64,000 bases of DNA from Gammaproteobacteria bacterium (lineage in GTDB: Bacteria; Pseudomonadota; Gammaproteobacteria; HK1): contig JAJFJU010000012.1 of NCBI GenBank assembly GCA_021773645.1, positions 1 to 64,000 on the forward strand. Direction: 5' to 3'. Under the pieces are notes generated by a model. It ran no database searches. It saw nothing but the letters and a program-made list of their open reading frames with translations, and was not told the origin of the DNA. This document shows, piece after piece, positions 55,811 through 64,000 of this stretch; the first letter of the stretch is position 1, and the number at the start of each line of letters is the position of its first letter. Both the position numbers and the translations under genes were made by a program.

Positions 55811-56902
55811 CTAGTCGTTGCTGATAACGATTTTGGGGAAAGAGTGCGCATAACTGCGTTGGCGTTGCGAAAGTTTGGCCGCTGTCCGGCGGGCTATGGC
55901 GCGAAACTCAGCGGCCACAGTGGAGTCGGGTTCAGCAATTACGCTGGGGTTGCCGTTATCGGCATACTCCCGAATACGAATATCCAGCGGTAGCTCGCCC
56001 AGTAGTTCTACGCCATTGTCCGCTGCCATTTGGGCGCCACCACCATGGCCGAAGATAGATTCTTCGTGGCCACATTCGCTACAGACGTGGGTGCTCATAT
56101 TTTCCACCAACCCCAGTACCGGTACCTGTACCTTCTCAAACATACGCAGCCCCTTGAGGGCGTCGATGAGGGCGATATCCTGGGGCGTGGTAACAACTAC
56201 TGCCCCGCTCACCGGTACCTTCTGGGACAGCGTCAGCTGAATATCCCCGGTGCCTGGCGGCAGATCGATGACGAGATAATCGAGATCTCGCCAGCGTGTG
56301 TCCCTTAAAAGTTGTTGCAGCGCCTGAGTCACCATGGGACCGCGCCATACCATGGGGGTATCGTCATCGATGAGGTATCCAATGGACATGGATTGAATCC
56401 CATGGCCTATCACCGGCTCCATACTTTTTCCATCGGTACTTTCCGGCTTCGCGTCGGTACCGAGCATGCGTGGCTGGCTGGGACCATAGATATCCGCGTC
56501 CAGTAGCCCGACGCGGGCACCCTCAGCCGCTAGTGCGAGGGCCAGGTTGACCGCCACGGTGGATTTTCCCACCCCACCCTTGGCCGAGGCCACGGCGATG
56601 GTGTTGCGTACACCGGCAATGGGTTCAACGCCGTGTTGGGTGGTGTGGGCGGTGACCGTCCAGTCCATCTCTATCTTGATGCTGTCGACGCCCGGGACTG
56701 CCAACAGCAGTTTGCGCAGTTGCTTTGCCAGCTCGACGCCGTAGCGGTCCGCCGGAAATCCCAGCTCCAGCTCCAGCTCTACTTCACTGCCGGATACGCT
56801 GAGGTTCTTGACTGCCCCAGCAGAAACCAGATCGGTCTGAAGAGTGGGTTCGGTCCAGCCTTGCAGCGCGGATTCGACTTCAGCTTTGGATAGAGAGGAC
56901 AT
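55811..56902 (-). CDS. apbC: Iron-sulfur cluster carrier ATPase Mrp/ApbC
   Basis: A 363-residue P-loop ATPase that delivers Fe-S clusters. An MIP18-type domain covers about 5-85. The deviant Walker A motif is KGGVGKS at 108-114. The CxxC cluster-binding pair lies in HVCSECGHEE, about 100 residues from the end. The ATG at 56902 gives the usual MSSLSKAEVESAL start; an upstream extension is not supported. It is divergent from metG, a conserved pair. Confidence 0.95.
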   Translation of the reverse strand: MSSLSKAEVESALQGWTEPTLQTDLVSAGAVKNLSVSGSEVELELELGFPADRYGVELAKQLRKLLLAVPGVDSIKIEMDWTVTAHTTQHGVEPIAGVRNTIAVASAKGGVGKSTVAVNLALALAAEGARVGLLDADIYGPSQPRMLGTDAKPESTDGKSMEPVIGHGIQSMSIGYLIDDDTPMVWRGPMVTQALQQLLRDTRWRDLDYLVIDLPPGTGDIQLTLSQKVPVSGAVVVTTPQDIALIDALKGLRMFEKVQVPVLGLVENMSTHVCSECGHEESIFGHGGGAQMAADNGVELLGELPLDIRIREYADNGNPSVIAEPDSTVAAEFRAIARRTAAKLSQRQRSYAHSFPKIVISND

Positions 56903-57045
56903 GAGGTGCTCCGGCAGCAAACAGGGAGCGAAATTGTACACAAAAAAGCGTGTTAGCTGGATTGTGTTGTGAGCGCGCCAAGGTGGCTTTTAGGCGCACA
57001 AACACGGAAAATTGCTGTCTTTAATTTAATGTGGAAGCAACCTTC

Positions 57046-59094
57046 ATGTCGGCTACACCGAGAACCATTCTAGTCACCAGTGCATTGCCCTATGCCAACG
57101 GACCGATCCACATTGGCCATTTGGTGGAATATCTACAGACGGATATCTGGGTGCGTTTTCAAAAGCTCCGTGGTCATAATTGTTGTTTTGTCTGCGCCGA
57201 TGATGCCCACGGTACGCCGATTATGCTGCGGGCCGATGCTGAGGGTATTTCCCCCGAGACCTTGCTGGATCGCGTGTGGCAGGAACATCGGGCGGATTTC
57301 GATGATTTTCATATTGAATTCGATAACTATCACACCACCCATTCCGAGGAGAACCGCGAATACGCGAATCTCATCTATGAGCGTCTGCGCGACGGCGGCC
57401 ATATTGCGCGGCGTACTATTTCCCAGGCCTACGATCCCGAGCGTGAGATGTTTTTGCCGGATCGCTTTATCCGCGGGAATTGCCCGCGTTGCGGGGCTGC
57501 GGATCAGTACGGGGATAGCTGCGAGGCTTGTGGCGCTACCTACGATCCGACGGACCTAAAGAATCCCCGCTCGGTACTCTCGGGCGCAACCCCGGTTGAG
57601 CGGGAGTCGGAACATTATTTCGTCAAGCTCGCTGATTTTGGCACCGAGCTGGAGGCGTGGCTGGCGGGCAAGGACGGGGTGTCACCGGTGCAGCCAGAGA
57701 TTGCCAACAAGCTACAGGACTGGCTTTCCACCGGTCTGCGGGACTGGGATATTTCCCGTGATGCGCCGTATTTCGGTTTTGAGATCCCCGACGCCCCGGG
57801 GAAGTATTTTTACGTCTGGCTGGATGCGCCCATTGGTTATATCGCGAGCTTCAAACAGCTTTGTGAGCGCGATGAAAACTTTGGTTTTGATGCCTATTGG
57901 GGGCCGGACAGCAAGGCGGAGCTGTACCACTTCATCGGCAAGGACATCGCTTATTTTCACACCCTGTTCTGGCCGGCGCAGTTAATGGGAGCCGGTTTCC
58001 GTGCCCCTAGCGCCGTCTTTTGCCACGGATTTCTTACCGTGGACGGGCAGAAGATGTCCAAGTCCCGCGGCACTTTTATTCGCGCGCGAACCTATCTGGA
58101 ACACCTGAACCCGGAGTACCTGCGCTATTACTTTGCCTGCAAGCTGGGCAACGGCATCGACGATCTCGACCTCAATCTTGACGACTTTAGTCAGCGGGTG
58201 AATTCAGACTTGGTAGGCAAACTGGTCAACATCGCCTCGCGCTGTGCCGGATTTATCAACAAGCGTTTTGACGGCATGTTGAGCGCCGAGTTGGCGGAGC
58301 CCGAACTCTATAATCATTTTATTTCTCGTGGAGAACCCATTGCCGCGTTGTTTGAGGGGCGGGAATTTGGCAAGGCGGTACGCGAGATTATGGCGCTGGC
58401 GGATCGCGCCAATCAGTACATCGACGAGAAAAAACCCTGGGTGCTGGCCAAGGCCGAAGATCAGGAGGCAGAGGTTCAGGCGGTGTGCAGCATGGGGCTG
58501 AATCTGTTTCGCATTATGCTGCTTTATCTCAAGCCGGTACTGCCCGCTATGGCGGCGCGTGCAGAGGATTTTCTTCAGGTGCCGGCTATGGACTGGTCTC
58601 ATCTGGAGGCTCCATTGCTGAATCATCGGGTTGCCCCATTCAAGGCATTGTTGGTGCGGGTGGAGGATGCTCAGGTGGAGGCTATGGTCGCGGCTTCCCG
58701 AGAAGAAATGCCAGCAGAGCTCGCAGCGGTTACGGCTACTGGCCCGTTGGTGGATGAGCCTTTGGCGGAGGAAATCAGTTTTGCCGACTTTGCCAAAATC
58801 GACCTGCGGGTCGCGCGTATCGCTGCGGCGGAGGGGGTGGAGGGGGCGGATAAATTGCTTCGGCTTAGCCTAGATCTCGGTGGTGAGGAGCGTACCGTGC
58901 TGGCTGGCATTAAGAGTGCCTATGAGCCCGCTGATCTCGTTGGCCGGCACACGGTGATGGTGGCCAATCTGGCACCACGCAAGATGCGCTTCGGTACCTC
59001 CGAGGGCATGGTGCTGGCGGCGGGGCCGGGTGGCGATGAGTTGTGGTTGCTGGCTCCGGATGCGGGTGCTGTGCCAGGCATGCGGATCAAATAG
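57046..59094 (+). CDS. metG: Methionyl-tRNA synthetase
   Basis: A 682-residue class I synthetase. HIGH is at 22-25 ([10 protein letters not shown]). The zinc knuckle has four cysteines at about 146-162 (CPRCG and CEACG). KMSKS lies near 335. The last 110 residues form the EMAPII-like tRNA-binding domain ([16 protein letters not shown]). I chose the ATG at 57046, with GGAAG upstream, over GTG at 57031. A ferredoxin gene and nth follow. Confidence 0.96.
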   Translation: MSATPRTILVTSALPYANGPIHIGHLVEYLQTDIWVRFQKLRGHNCCFVCADDAHGTPIMLRADAEGISPETLLDRVWQEHRADFDDFHIEFDNYHTTHSEENREYANLIYERLRDGGHIARRTISQAYDPEREMFLPDRFIRGNCPRCGAADQYGDSCEACGATYDPTDLKNPRSVLSGATPVERESEHYFVKLADFGTELEAWLAGKDGVSPVQPEIANKLQDWLSTGLRDWDISRDAPYFGFEIPDAPGKYFYVWLDAPIGYIASFKQLCERDENFGFDAYWGPDSKAELYHFIGKDIAYFHTLFWPAQLMGAGFRAPSAVFCHGFLTVDGQKMSKSRGTFIRARTYLEHLNPEYLRYYFACKLGNGIDDLDLNLDDFSQRVNSDLVGKLVNIASRCAGFINKRFDGMLSAELAEPELYNHFISRGEPIAALFEGREFGKAVREIMALADRANQYIDEKKPWVLAKAEDQEAEVQAVCSMGLNLFRIMLLYLKPVLPAMAARAEDFLQVPAMDWSHLEAPLLNHRVAPFKALLVRVEDAQVEAMVAASREEMPAELAAVTATGPLVDEPLAEEISFADFAKIDLRVARIAAAEGVEGADKLLRLSLDLGGEERTVLAGIKSAYEPADLVGRHTVMVANLAPRKMRFGTSEGMVLAAGPGGDELWLLAPDAGAVPGMRIK

Positions 59095-59117
59095 CGCACG
59101 AGCTTTGCGCCTATAGC

Positions 59118-59588
59118 ATGAAAAATCTCATTCTTAATGCGACCGAGCTGGAGGCATTGTTGCCTGACGGGGCGACGCTCCCGATGTTGGCGCAGGTGGA
59201 CGAGGACTGGTGTATTGGCTGTATCCGCTGCATTAAGGCCTGTCCGGTGGACGCAATTCTTGGTTCGCCACGACAGATGCACGTGGTGTTGCAGGGGGAA
59301 TGTATTGGCTGTGAGCACTGTGTCTCCGCCTGCCCGGTGGACTGTATTGCGATGCTGCCCCGAGCCGATAACCCAGTTCCAGAGGCTGATATGGCACGCC
59401 GGCGTTATCAGGCGCGGAACCAGCGATTGCAGCGCGAGCAGGAAGCGCGACGGTTACGGCGTGGCAAGGTGGAAAGCGGAGCCAACTCGGTAGCGGCGCG
59501 CCAAACTGCGGTGGCGGCGGCACTTGCCCGAGTGCGTGGTCGGCGGCTAGAGCAGCGCAGATCATCCACTGGAGGCACTGGGCTTTGA
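59118..59588 (+). CDS. RnfB-like two-cluster ferredoxin, short form
   Basis: A 156-residue protein with two classical [4Fe-4S] motifs: C32-x2-C35-x2-C38-x3-C42 and C62-x2-C65-x2-C68-x3-C72. It resembles the C-terminal half of RnfB/RsxB ([16 protein letters not shown]), but the hydrophobic anchor and the N-terminal cluster domain of RnfB are absent. A basic, Arg-rich tail follows the clusters. The ATG at 59118 is used because upstream residues look non-coding. Its stop overlaps the nth start (TTGA). It may carry electrons or clusters to a partner such as Nth; that is inference. Confidence 0.85.
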   Translation: MKNLILNATELEALLPDGATLPMLAQVDEDWCIGCIRCIKACPVDAILGSPRQMHVVLQGECIGCEHCVSACPVDCIAMLPRADNPVPEADMARRRYQARNQRLQREQEARRLRRGKVESGANSVAARQTAVAAALARVRGRRLEQRRSSTGGTGL

Positions 59589-60217
59589 AGCCGGCAGCAC
59601 GAGTCGAATTCTTTTCCCGTTTGCGGGCGGAGGATCCGGAGCCTAAATCGGAACTGATCTATAAAACCCCCTTTGAATTGCTGGTGGCTGTCATTCTGTC
59701 GGCCCAGGCCACCGATATCAGTGTCAACAAGGCCACCAAAGGGCTTTACCGTGAGGCCAGTACACCGACAGCGCTGTTGGCGCTTGGCGAGGACGGCCTG
59801 AAGGCGCACATCCGCACCATCGGTCTGTTTAACACCAAGGCGCGCAATATCCTCGCTACCTGTGCCATGTTGCTAGAGCTTCACGGTGGCGAGGTACCGC
59901 CCAACCGCAAGGCCCTGGAAGCCCTGCCGGGAGTGGGGAGAAAGACTGCCAATGTGGTGCTCAATGTTGCCTTTGGAGAGCCCACCATGGCGGTGGATAC
60001 ACATATCTTCAGGGTTTCAAACCGTACCGGCTTGGCTCCGGGAAAAAATGTTCGGCAGGTGGAGGACAAGTTACTGAAGGTGATTCCCAAAGAGTTTCGT
60101 TTGCACGCACACCACTGGCTGATCCTCCATGGGCGTTATGTCTGCGTTGCCCGCAAGCCGCGATGCGGCGCCTGTCTGGTGGAAGATCTCTGCCGTTTTA
60201 AAGACAAGCCGGAGTAG
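59585..60217 (+). CDS. nth: Endonuclease III
   Basis: A 210-residue DNA glycosylase/AP lyase that removes oxidised pyrimidines. The helix-hairpin-helix [12 protein letters not shown] holds K120, and D138 lies in VDTHIFRV. The [4Fe-4S] ligands are C187, C194, C197 and C203, all at E. coli positions. It starts at TTG, overlapping the ferredoxin stop. In E. coli nth follows the rsx operon, so the neighbouring RnfB-like gene may be a relic of that order. Confidence 0.96.
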   Translation: MKPAARVEFFSRLRAEDPEPKSELIYKTPFELLVAVILSAQATDISVNKATKGLYREASTPTALLALGEDGLKAHIRTIGLFNTKARNILATCAMLLELHGGEVPPNRKALEALPGVGRKTANVVLNVAFGEPTMAVDTHIFRVSNRTGLAPGKNVRQVEDKLLKVIPKEFRLHAHHWLILHGRYVCVARKPRCGACLVEDLCRFKDKPE

Positions 60218-60222
60218 CGTCG

Positions 60223-60660
60223 ATGTTATTTCAAAATGATCGTACCAGCATGCGCCGCTTCTTCTCCGAAGTCTGGGACAAGCATCAGCATGAGACACCG
60301 CTGGAGCCCCTAGAGGCGCTGGTGGCTGGAGTGCTGAAAGAGCATCCGGAGTATCACGCAGATCTGTTCGGTGAGGCCGCTTTGGAGCGAGATTTTCATG
60401 GTTCTGCGGGGGAGTCGAATCCCTTCCTCCACCTCGGCATGCACATCGCCATCCGCGAACAGCTACAGGCCGACCGCCCCCCAGGAATACGCACCGCATA
60501 CCAAAGCCTGCTGCCGAAACATGCCGATGCCCATGACCTTGAGCACGCCATGATGGAGTGCCTTGGGGCTTGCCTCTCCCGCGCCCAAACGCGCAGTGAA
60601 GCACCGGATGAAGCGCGCTATCTCGCTTGTGTACGGCGCCTAAGTGATGTCCCAAGCTGA
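60223..60660 (+). CDS. DUF1841 family protein
   Basis: A 145-residue protein matching DUF1841. MRRFFSEVWDKHQHETPLEPLE and NPFLHLGMHIAIREQL are its conserved blocks. It is soluble with no signal peptide. Function is unknown. It lies five bases after nth and is often found near DNA-repair or ferredoxin genes in relatives. It could be a small helical adaptor. Confidence 0.82.
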   Translation: MLFQNDRTSMRRFFSEVWDKHQHETPLEPLEALVAGVLKEHPEYHADLFGEAALERDFHGSAGESNPFLHLGMHIAIREQLQADRPPGIRTAYQSLLPKHADAHDLEHAMMECLGACLSRAQTRSEAPDEARYLACVRRLSDVPS

Positions 60661-60767
60661 AGGTACGCTCCACTGTACAGGGTGGTGTATATTTACTCCC
60701 GTTGCCCGCAGGCAGGCCTAAATAAATTGCCCGCTGGCCCCATCAAAATTTCCAGGAGGAAGCAGCG

Positions 60768-63008
60768 GTGATACTGGAGTTATTTAAGCACCACGCGGTG
60801 CGTATGGGGCTCAGCCTCCTTATCCTGATATTTTTTCTTGGTCATGTTTCGGGCTATCAGGAGTGGGGTTTTATTAACACCCTGGAGCACAAGGCCTACG
60901 ATGAACGGCTGCGCTTCACCATGCCCGACAAGCCCCATCCTGGTGGCATTGTCATCCTTGATATTGATGAGAAGAGCCTGGCTGCAGAGGGTCGCTGGCC
61001 GTGGGGCCGGGACAAGTTGGCACTGCTCATGGACCTGCTGTTTGATCGCTATGGGGTCAATATTGTGGGCTTTGACGTGGTCTTTGCAGAGCCGGATGAG
61101 AGCTCTGGTTTTAAGGTACTGGAAGGGCTATCCGAGGGGGTTTTCAAGGACGACGAGCGTTTTCGCGAGCATCTCGAAGAGCTGCGTCCACAAATGGATC
61201 GGGATGCCCTGTTTGCCCGCAGTATGGAAGACCGCAGGGTTATCCTTGGATATTATTTCAGTGATGCAGGTGAGGCACAGGAATCCCTTGCTAGCGGCAG
61301 TTTGCCGCAGGCTACCTTTGCTGCGGGGGCTTTCGCCGGTCGCAAGGTTAAATTTATAGGTGGTCGGGGTTATGGGGCGAACCTGAAGGCGCTTCAGTCC
61401 AAGGCGCTTGGAGCTGGCCATTTCAATCCTTTTGTAGATGAGGACGGCATCGTCCGTCGGGTTCCCATGATCTATGAATTTGAGGGCGCCTATTATGAGT
61501 CACTGGCCCTCAAGGTGGCGCGGACCTACCTGGGTGTGGAGCGGGTGGAGCCTGGATTTGCTACCGAAGGTCGGGTAAGCAAGGGGTATTCGGGGCTGGA
61601 GTGGTTGCAGGTTGGCGATCGAGTGGTGCCGGTAGATGAGCAGGTACGAACACTGGTGCCTTACCGCGGTCGTCAGGGCAGCTTTCCCTATATCTCTGCG
61701 ACGGATGTACTTAACGGCGAGGCCAACGCATCCCAGTTAAAAAATGCCATTGTATTGGTAGGCACCTCGGCTCCCGGTCTGCTTGATCTGCGGGCCTCAC
61801 CAGTGCAACGAATTTTCCCTGGGGTGGAGATCCACGCCAATCTGATCGCAGGCATTCTCGAGAACAATCTGCGAGAGAACCCGGCCTATACCCTGGGAGC
61901 CGAGGTGGTCATTCTGGTGCTCTCGGGTCTACTGATGATCGTTGCCTTGCCCCTAATGGGGCCTTTACGAGCGGCCTTGGCGACGCTGTTATTGCTGATT
62001 GTGGTGGCGAAGGCCAATCTATTGATTTGGGAGCATGGCAATCTGGTCGTGCCTATCGCCTCGACCCTGTTAATGGTGTTGCTTCTATTCCTGTTCAACA
62101 TGTCCTACGGATACTTTGTCGAATCCCGGGGCAAGCGGCAATTAGCAGGCCTGTTTGGCCAGTACATACCGCCGGAGCTGGTGGATGAGATGAGTGGTGA
62201 TCCCGATGCCTTTTCGCTGGAAGGTGAAAGCCGAGAAATGAGCGTACTGTTTACCGATGTGCGGGGTTTCACCACCATTTCTGAAGGGCTAGACCCACAG
62301 GAGCTTACGCAGCTTATGAGTGAGTTCCTGACGCCGATGACGCGGGTTATTCACAACCATCGGGGAACCATCGATAAATACATGGGGGATGCGGTGATGT
62401 GTTTCTGGGGTGCGCCTTTGCAAGATCCGGATCATGCATTGCATGCGCTGGAAGCGGGCCTGGACATGCTGGAAACGCTGAAATCCATGGATGCGGAATT
62501 CAAGTCCCGGGGTTGGCCAGAGATTCGTATCGGCGTGGGGGTCAATACGGGTTCCATGAGCGTGGGCAACATGGGCTCGGAATTCCGTATGGCCTATACC
62601 GTACTGGGCGACGCCGTAAACCTCGGCTCGCGCCTAGAGGGGCTGACCAAGCAGTATGGGGTGGACATGATTGTCAACGAGACCACCCGTGCAGTTGTGC
62701 CAGGCTATGCATTCCGGGAGCTGGACAAGGTTCGGGTGAAGGGCAAAGACAAGCCGGTGACTATCTATGAGCCGCTGGGGCCGAAGGAGGAGGTTTCCAA
62801 AGAGCTCCGTGATGAACTAAAGCTCTACCGGCAGGCCTTGAAACTCTACCGTCAGCAAAGCTGGGATATGGCGGAGATTCAGTTCCTTAATTTGCAGCAG
62901 ACCACCGAACGGGGCCTGTATCATCTCTATGCCGAACGCATCTCGCACTTCCGAGAGCAGTCGCCCGGAAGTGATTGGGATGGCGTTTTTACCCACCAGA
63001 CCAAGTGA
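60768..63008 (+). CDS. CHASE2-domain class III adenylate/guanylate cyclase
   Basis: A 746-residue membrane cyclase. An N-terminal membrane helix is followed by a periplasmic CHASE2 sensor (about 35-370) and then three membrane helices (about 372-445). A class III catalytic domain spans about 485-665. Metal-binding aspartates lie in LFTDVRGFTTISEG and KYMGDAVMCFWGAP; YTVLGDAVNLGSRLEGL completes the site. The C-terminal 80 residues are helical. The start is GTG with AGGAGGA upstream. It is the only cyclase seen here and is a possible cAMP source for Crp. Confidence 0.92.
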   Translation: MILELFKHHAVRMGLSLLILIFFLGHVSGYQEWGFINTLEHKAYDERLRFTMPDKPHPGGIVILDIDEKSLAAEGRWPWGRDKLALLMDLLFDRYGVNIVGFDVVFAEPDESSGFKVLEGLSEGVFKDDERFREHLEELRPQMDRDALFARSMEDRRVILGYYFSDAGEAQESLASGSLPQATFAAGAFAGRKVKFIGGRGYGANLKALQSKALGAGHFNPFVDEDGIVRRVPMIYEFEGAYYESLALKVARTYLGVERVEPGFATEGRVSKGYSGLEWLQVGDRVVPVDEQVRTLVPYRGRQGSFPYISATDVLNGEANASQLKNAIVLVGTSAPGLLDLRASPVQRIFPGVEIHANLIAGILENNLRENPAYTLGAEVVILVLSGLLMIVALPLMGPLRAALATLLLLIVVAKANLLIWEHGNLVVPIASTLLMVLLLFLFNMSYGYFVESRGKRQLAGLFGQYIPPELVDEMSGDPDAFSLEGESREMSVLFTDVRGFTTISEGLDPQELTQLMSEFLTPMTRVIHNHRGTIDKYMGDAVMCFWGAPLQDPDHALHALEAGLDMLETLKSMDAEFKSRGWPEIRIGVGVNTGSMSVGNMGSEFRMAYTVLGDAVNLGSRLEGLTKQYGVDMIVNETTRAVVPGYAFRELDKVRVKGKDKPVTIYEPLGPKEEVSKELRDELKLYRQALKLYRQQSWDMAEIQFLNLQQTTERGLYHLYAERISHFREQSPGSDWDGVFTHQTK

Positions 63009-63053
63009 GTAGCTAAGCTACCGCTGGAGCCTTGAACGAGGCTCAGAAATCAT

Positions 63054-63773
63054 TCAGTGGTTAACAGAAAATTCCATTTTAATGCCCGCCAATTCCACCA
63101 CGTCGTGGTCTTTTAAGGCATGTGCTTGGCCACCGATGGGGTCTCCATTTACCACAGGGTGGGTGCCTTCAACGTGAGTGATGAAGTAGCCCTGTGGGCG
63201 GCGAGTGATGACAGCTACCTGGATGCCGGGCCGTCCCAGGGTGATCAGCGCCTTCTTTAGTTCCAATTCTTTGCCAGCCGCCGGGCCGTTTAAAACCCGA
63301 ATCTTGCCCAGTGGCAATTCTGCTGGTGTGGATTGAGCGGGCGCATCGGCTGTCGGCGCTTGGGCGGCCATCTCGCCGGTTGTTGTTCCAGGTGCTTCTG
63401 CTGCCTTTTCTGCAGCCGCTGCATGGCCCACCATCCCTGGGCGGATGATCATGGTTTTTTCAAAATCATCCTCGGAAGAGGCTTCATCGTTGACGTATTT
63501 GAGCTCGTGCTTGCCGACACTAATGACATCGCTGTTCTTCAAGGCATGCTTTTTGATGAGCTTGCCATTAACGTAGGTGCCGTTGGTGCTATCCAGGTCC
63601 TCCAGGAAGGAGTCATTGAGGATGGTAATAATCGCGGAATGCTGGCCGCTGACCGCAAGATTATCCACCTGAATATCATTGTCGGGGCGCCGACCGATGG
63701 TTATGCGTTCCTTCTCGAGAGCAAACTCTCCGAGGACCGAGGCATTGAGGCTAAGTATGAGCTTTGCAGGCAT
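63054..63773 (-). CDS. FHA domain protein
   Basis: A 239-residue protein. A good FHA phosphothreonine-binding domain covers about 20-90: IGRRPDND, SGQHSAI and DSTNGTYVNG. A linker rich in Ala, Pro and Thr follows (EKAAEAPGTTTGEMAAQAP). A second, weaker FHA-like region is at 160-235 and lacks the usual Ser-x2-His. FEKTMIIRP near 105 looks like a phosphorylatable motif that FHA domains can bind. It is convergent with the cyclase gene, 45 bases apart. Confidence 0.88.
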   Translation of the reverse strand: MPAKLILSLNASVLGEFALEKERITIGRRPDNDIQVDNLAVSGQHSAIITILNDSFLEDLDSTNGTYVNGKLIKKHALKNSDVISVGKHELKYVNDEASSEDDFEKTMIIRPGMVGHAAAAEKAAEAPGTTTGEMAAQAPTADAPAQSTPAELPLGKIRVLNGPAAGKELELKKALITLGRPGIQVAVITRRPQGYFITHVEGTHPVVNGDPIGGQAHALKDHDVVELAGIKMEFSVNH

Positions 63774-64000
63774 TGGATATCCTACCCGAACCGGGATGGG
63801 TTAACAGGTTGCCGAAAATTCCGTCTTTCGGCAGTGTTTAAGTTCAATATACCGTTTCCAGGGCACTTGAAGTGTCCTGGAAATCGGGCGTGGCGTATTT
63901 CCCCCACCCGTTGATAAATAGTATGTAATGGCCTTTGATGCATGTTTAGAACCAGTCAAATAATCTTGTGTACCAACCGGTTGTTACCGGAAATGGTTTC
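63774..64000. other. Upstream region of the FHA gene, to the window edge
   Basis: A 227-base AT-leaning stretch without a credible gene. It includes an inverted-repeat-like CCAGGGCACTTGAAGTGTCCTGG near 63858-63880 that could be an operator or terminator. The neighbouring gene lies outside the window. Confidence 0.4.

Overview
The window is chromosomal DNA of a Gammaproteobacterium, probably free-living and aquatic. The order cannot be fixed from sequence alone. Support for the class comes from conserved gene order: rpe-gph-trpEGDC; osmC (yhfA type) divergent from crp; gcvR divergent from dapA-bamC; ndk-rlmN-pilW-rodZ-hisS-yfgM-bamB-der; pepA-holC-valS; lptFG; mrp divergent from metG; nth. No rRNA, tRNA, CRISPR array, transposase or prophage gene was found.

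Layout. 0-4.6 kb: two tandem, near-identical Rieske oxygenase genes, each with its own terminator, then a PAS protein with a broken GGDEF domain. 4.6-5.8 kb: OsmC-like protein and Crp. 5.9-11.2 kb: minus-strand operon rpe-gph-trpE-trpG-trpD-trpC. 11.2-13.7 kb: DUF3530 protein, DjlA and an EF-hand lipoprotein. 14.0-18.3 kb: two large TPR proteins, one with a sulfotransferase domain and one with a methyltransferase domain. 18.3-22.2 kb: accessory stretch with a VapBC-like pair, a porin, OmpW, the broken tail of an aminotransferase gene and a MazF/ribbon-helix-helix pair. 22.3-34.2 kb: class III aminotransferase, universal stress protein, fused TRAP permease and two TAXI-type binding proteins, divergent from a 1627-residue NAD-glutamate dehydrogenase. 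34.2-36.9 kb: gcvR, dapA, bamC. 36.9-52.2 kb: a long minus-strand housekeeping run from pepA down to der, including a reduced isc locus (iscR and iscA only). 52.6-63.8 kb: lptFG, an RDD protein, dcd, mrp, metG, a two-cluster ferredoxin, nth, a DUF1841 protein, a CHASE2 adenylate cyclase and an FHA protein.

Functional links. The TRAP-TAXI transporter, aminotransferase and NAD-glutamate dehydrogenase plausibly form an uptake and catabolism block for glutamate or a related amino or keto acid (inference from context). Crp keeps its cAMP and DNA contact residues, and a class III cyclase lies in the same window, so a cAMP circuit is plausible. BamB, BamC, LptF, LptG, the porin and OmpW serve the outer membrane; RodZ and PilW serve cell shape and pili.

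Two dispersed repeat families occur. One is a GTAG-type REP family, whose edge supplies the stop codons of both trpC and the stress-protein gene. The other is a palindromic element found upstream of the PAS gene, between ndk and iscA, and upstream of lptF. No wholly new system is proven here. The best candidates for a second look are the tandem reductase-less Rieske pair, the TPR-sulfotransferase/TPR-methyltransferase pair, the TAXI pair in which one protein lost the usual ligand motif, and the aminotransferase remnant next to the MazF module.
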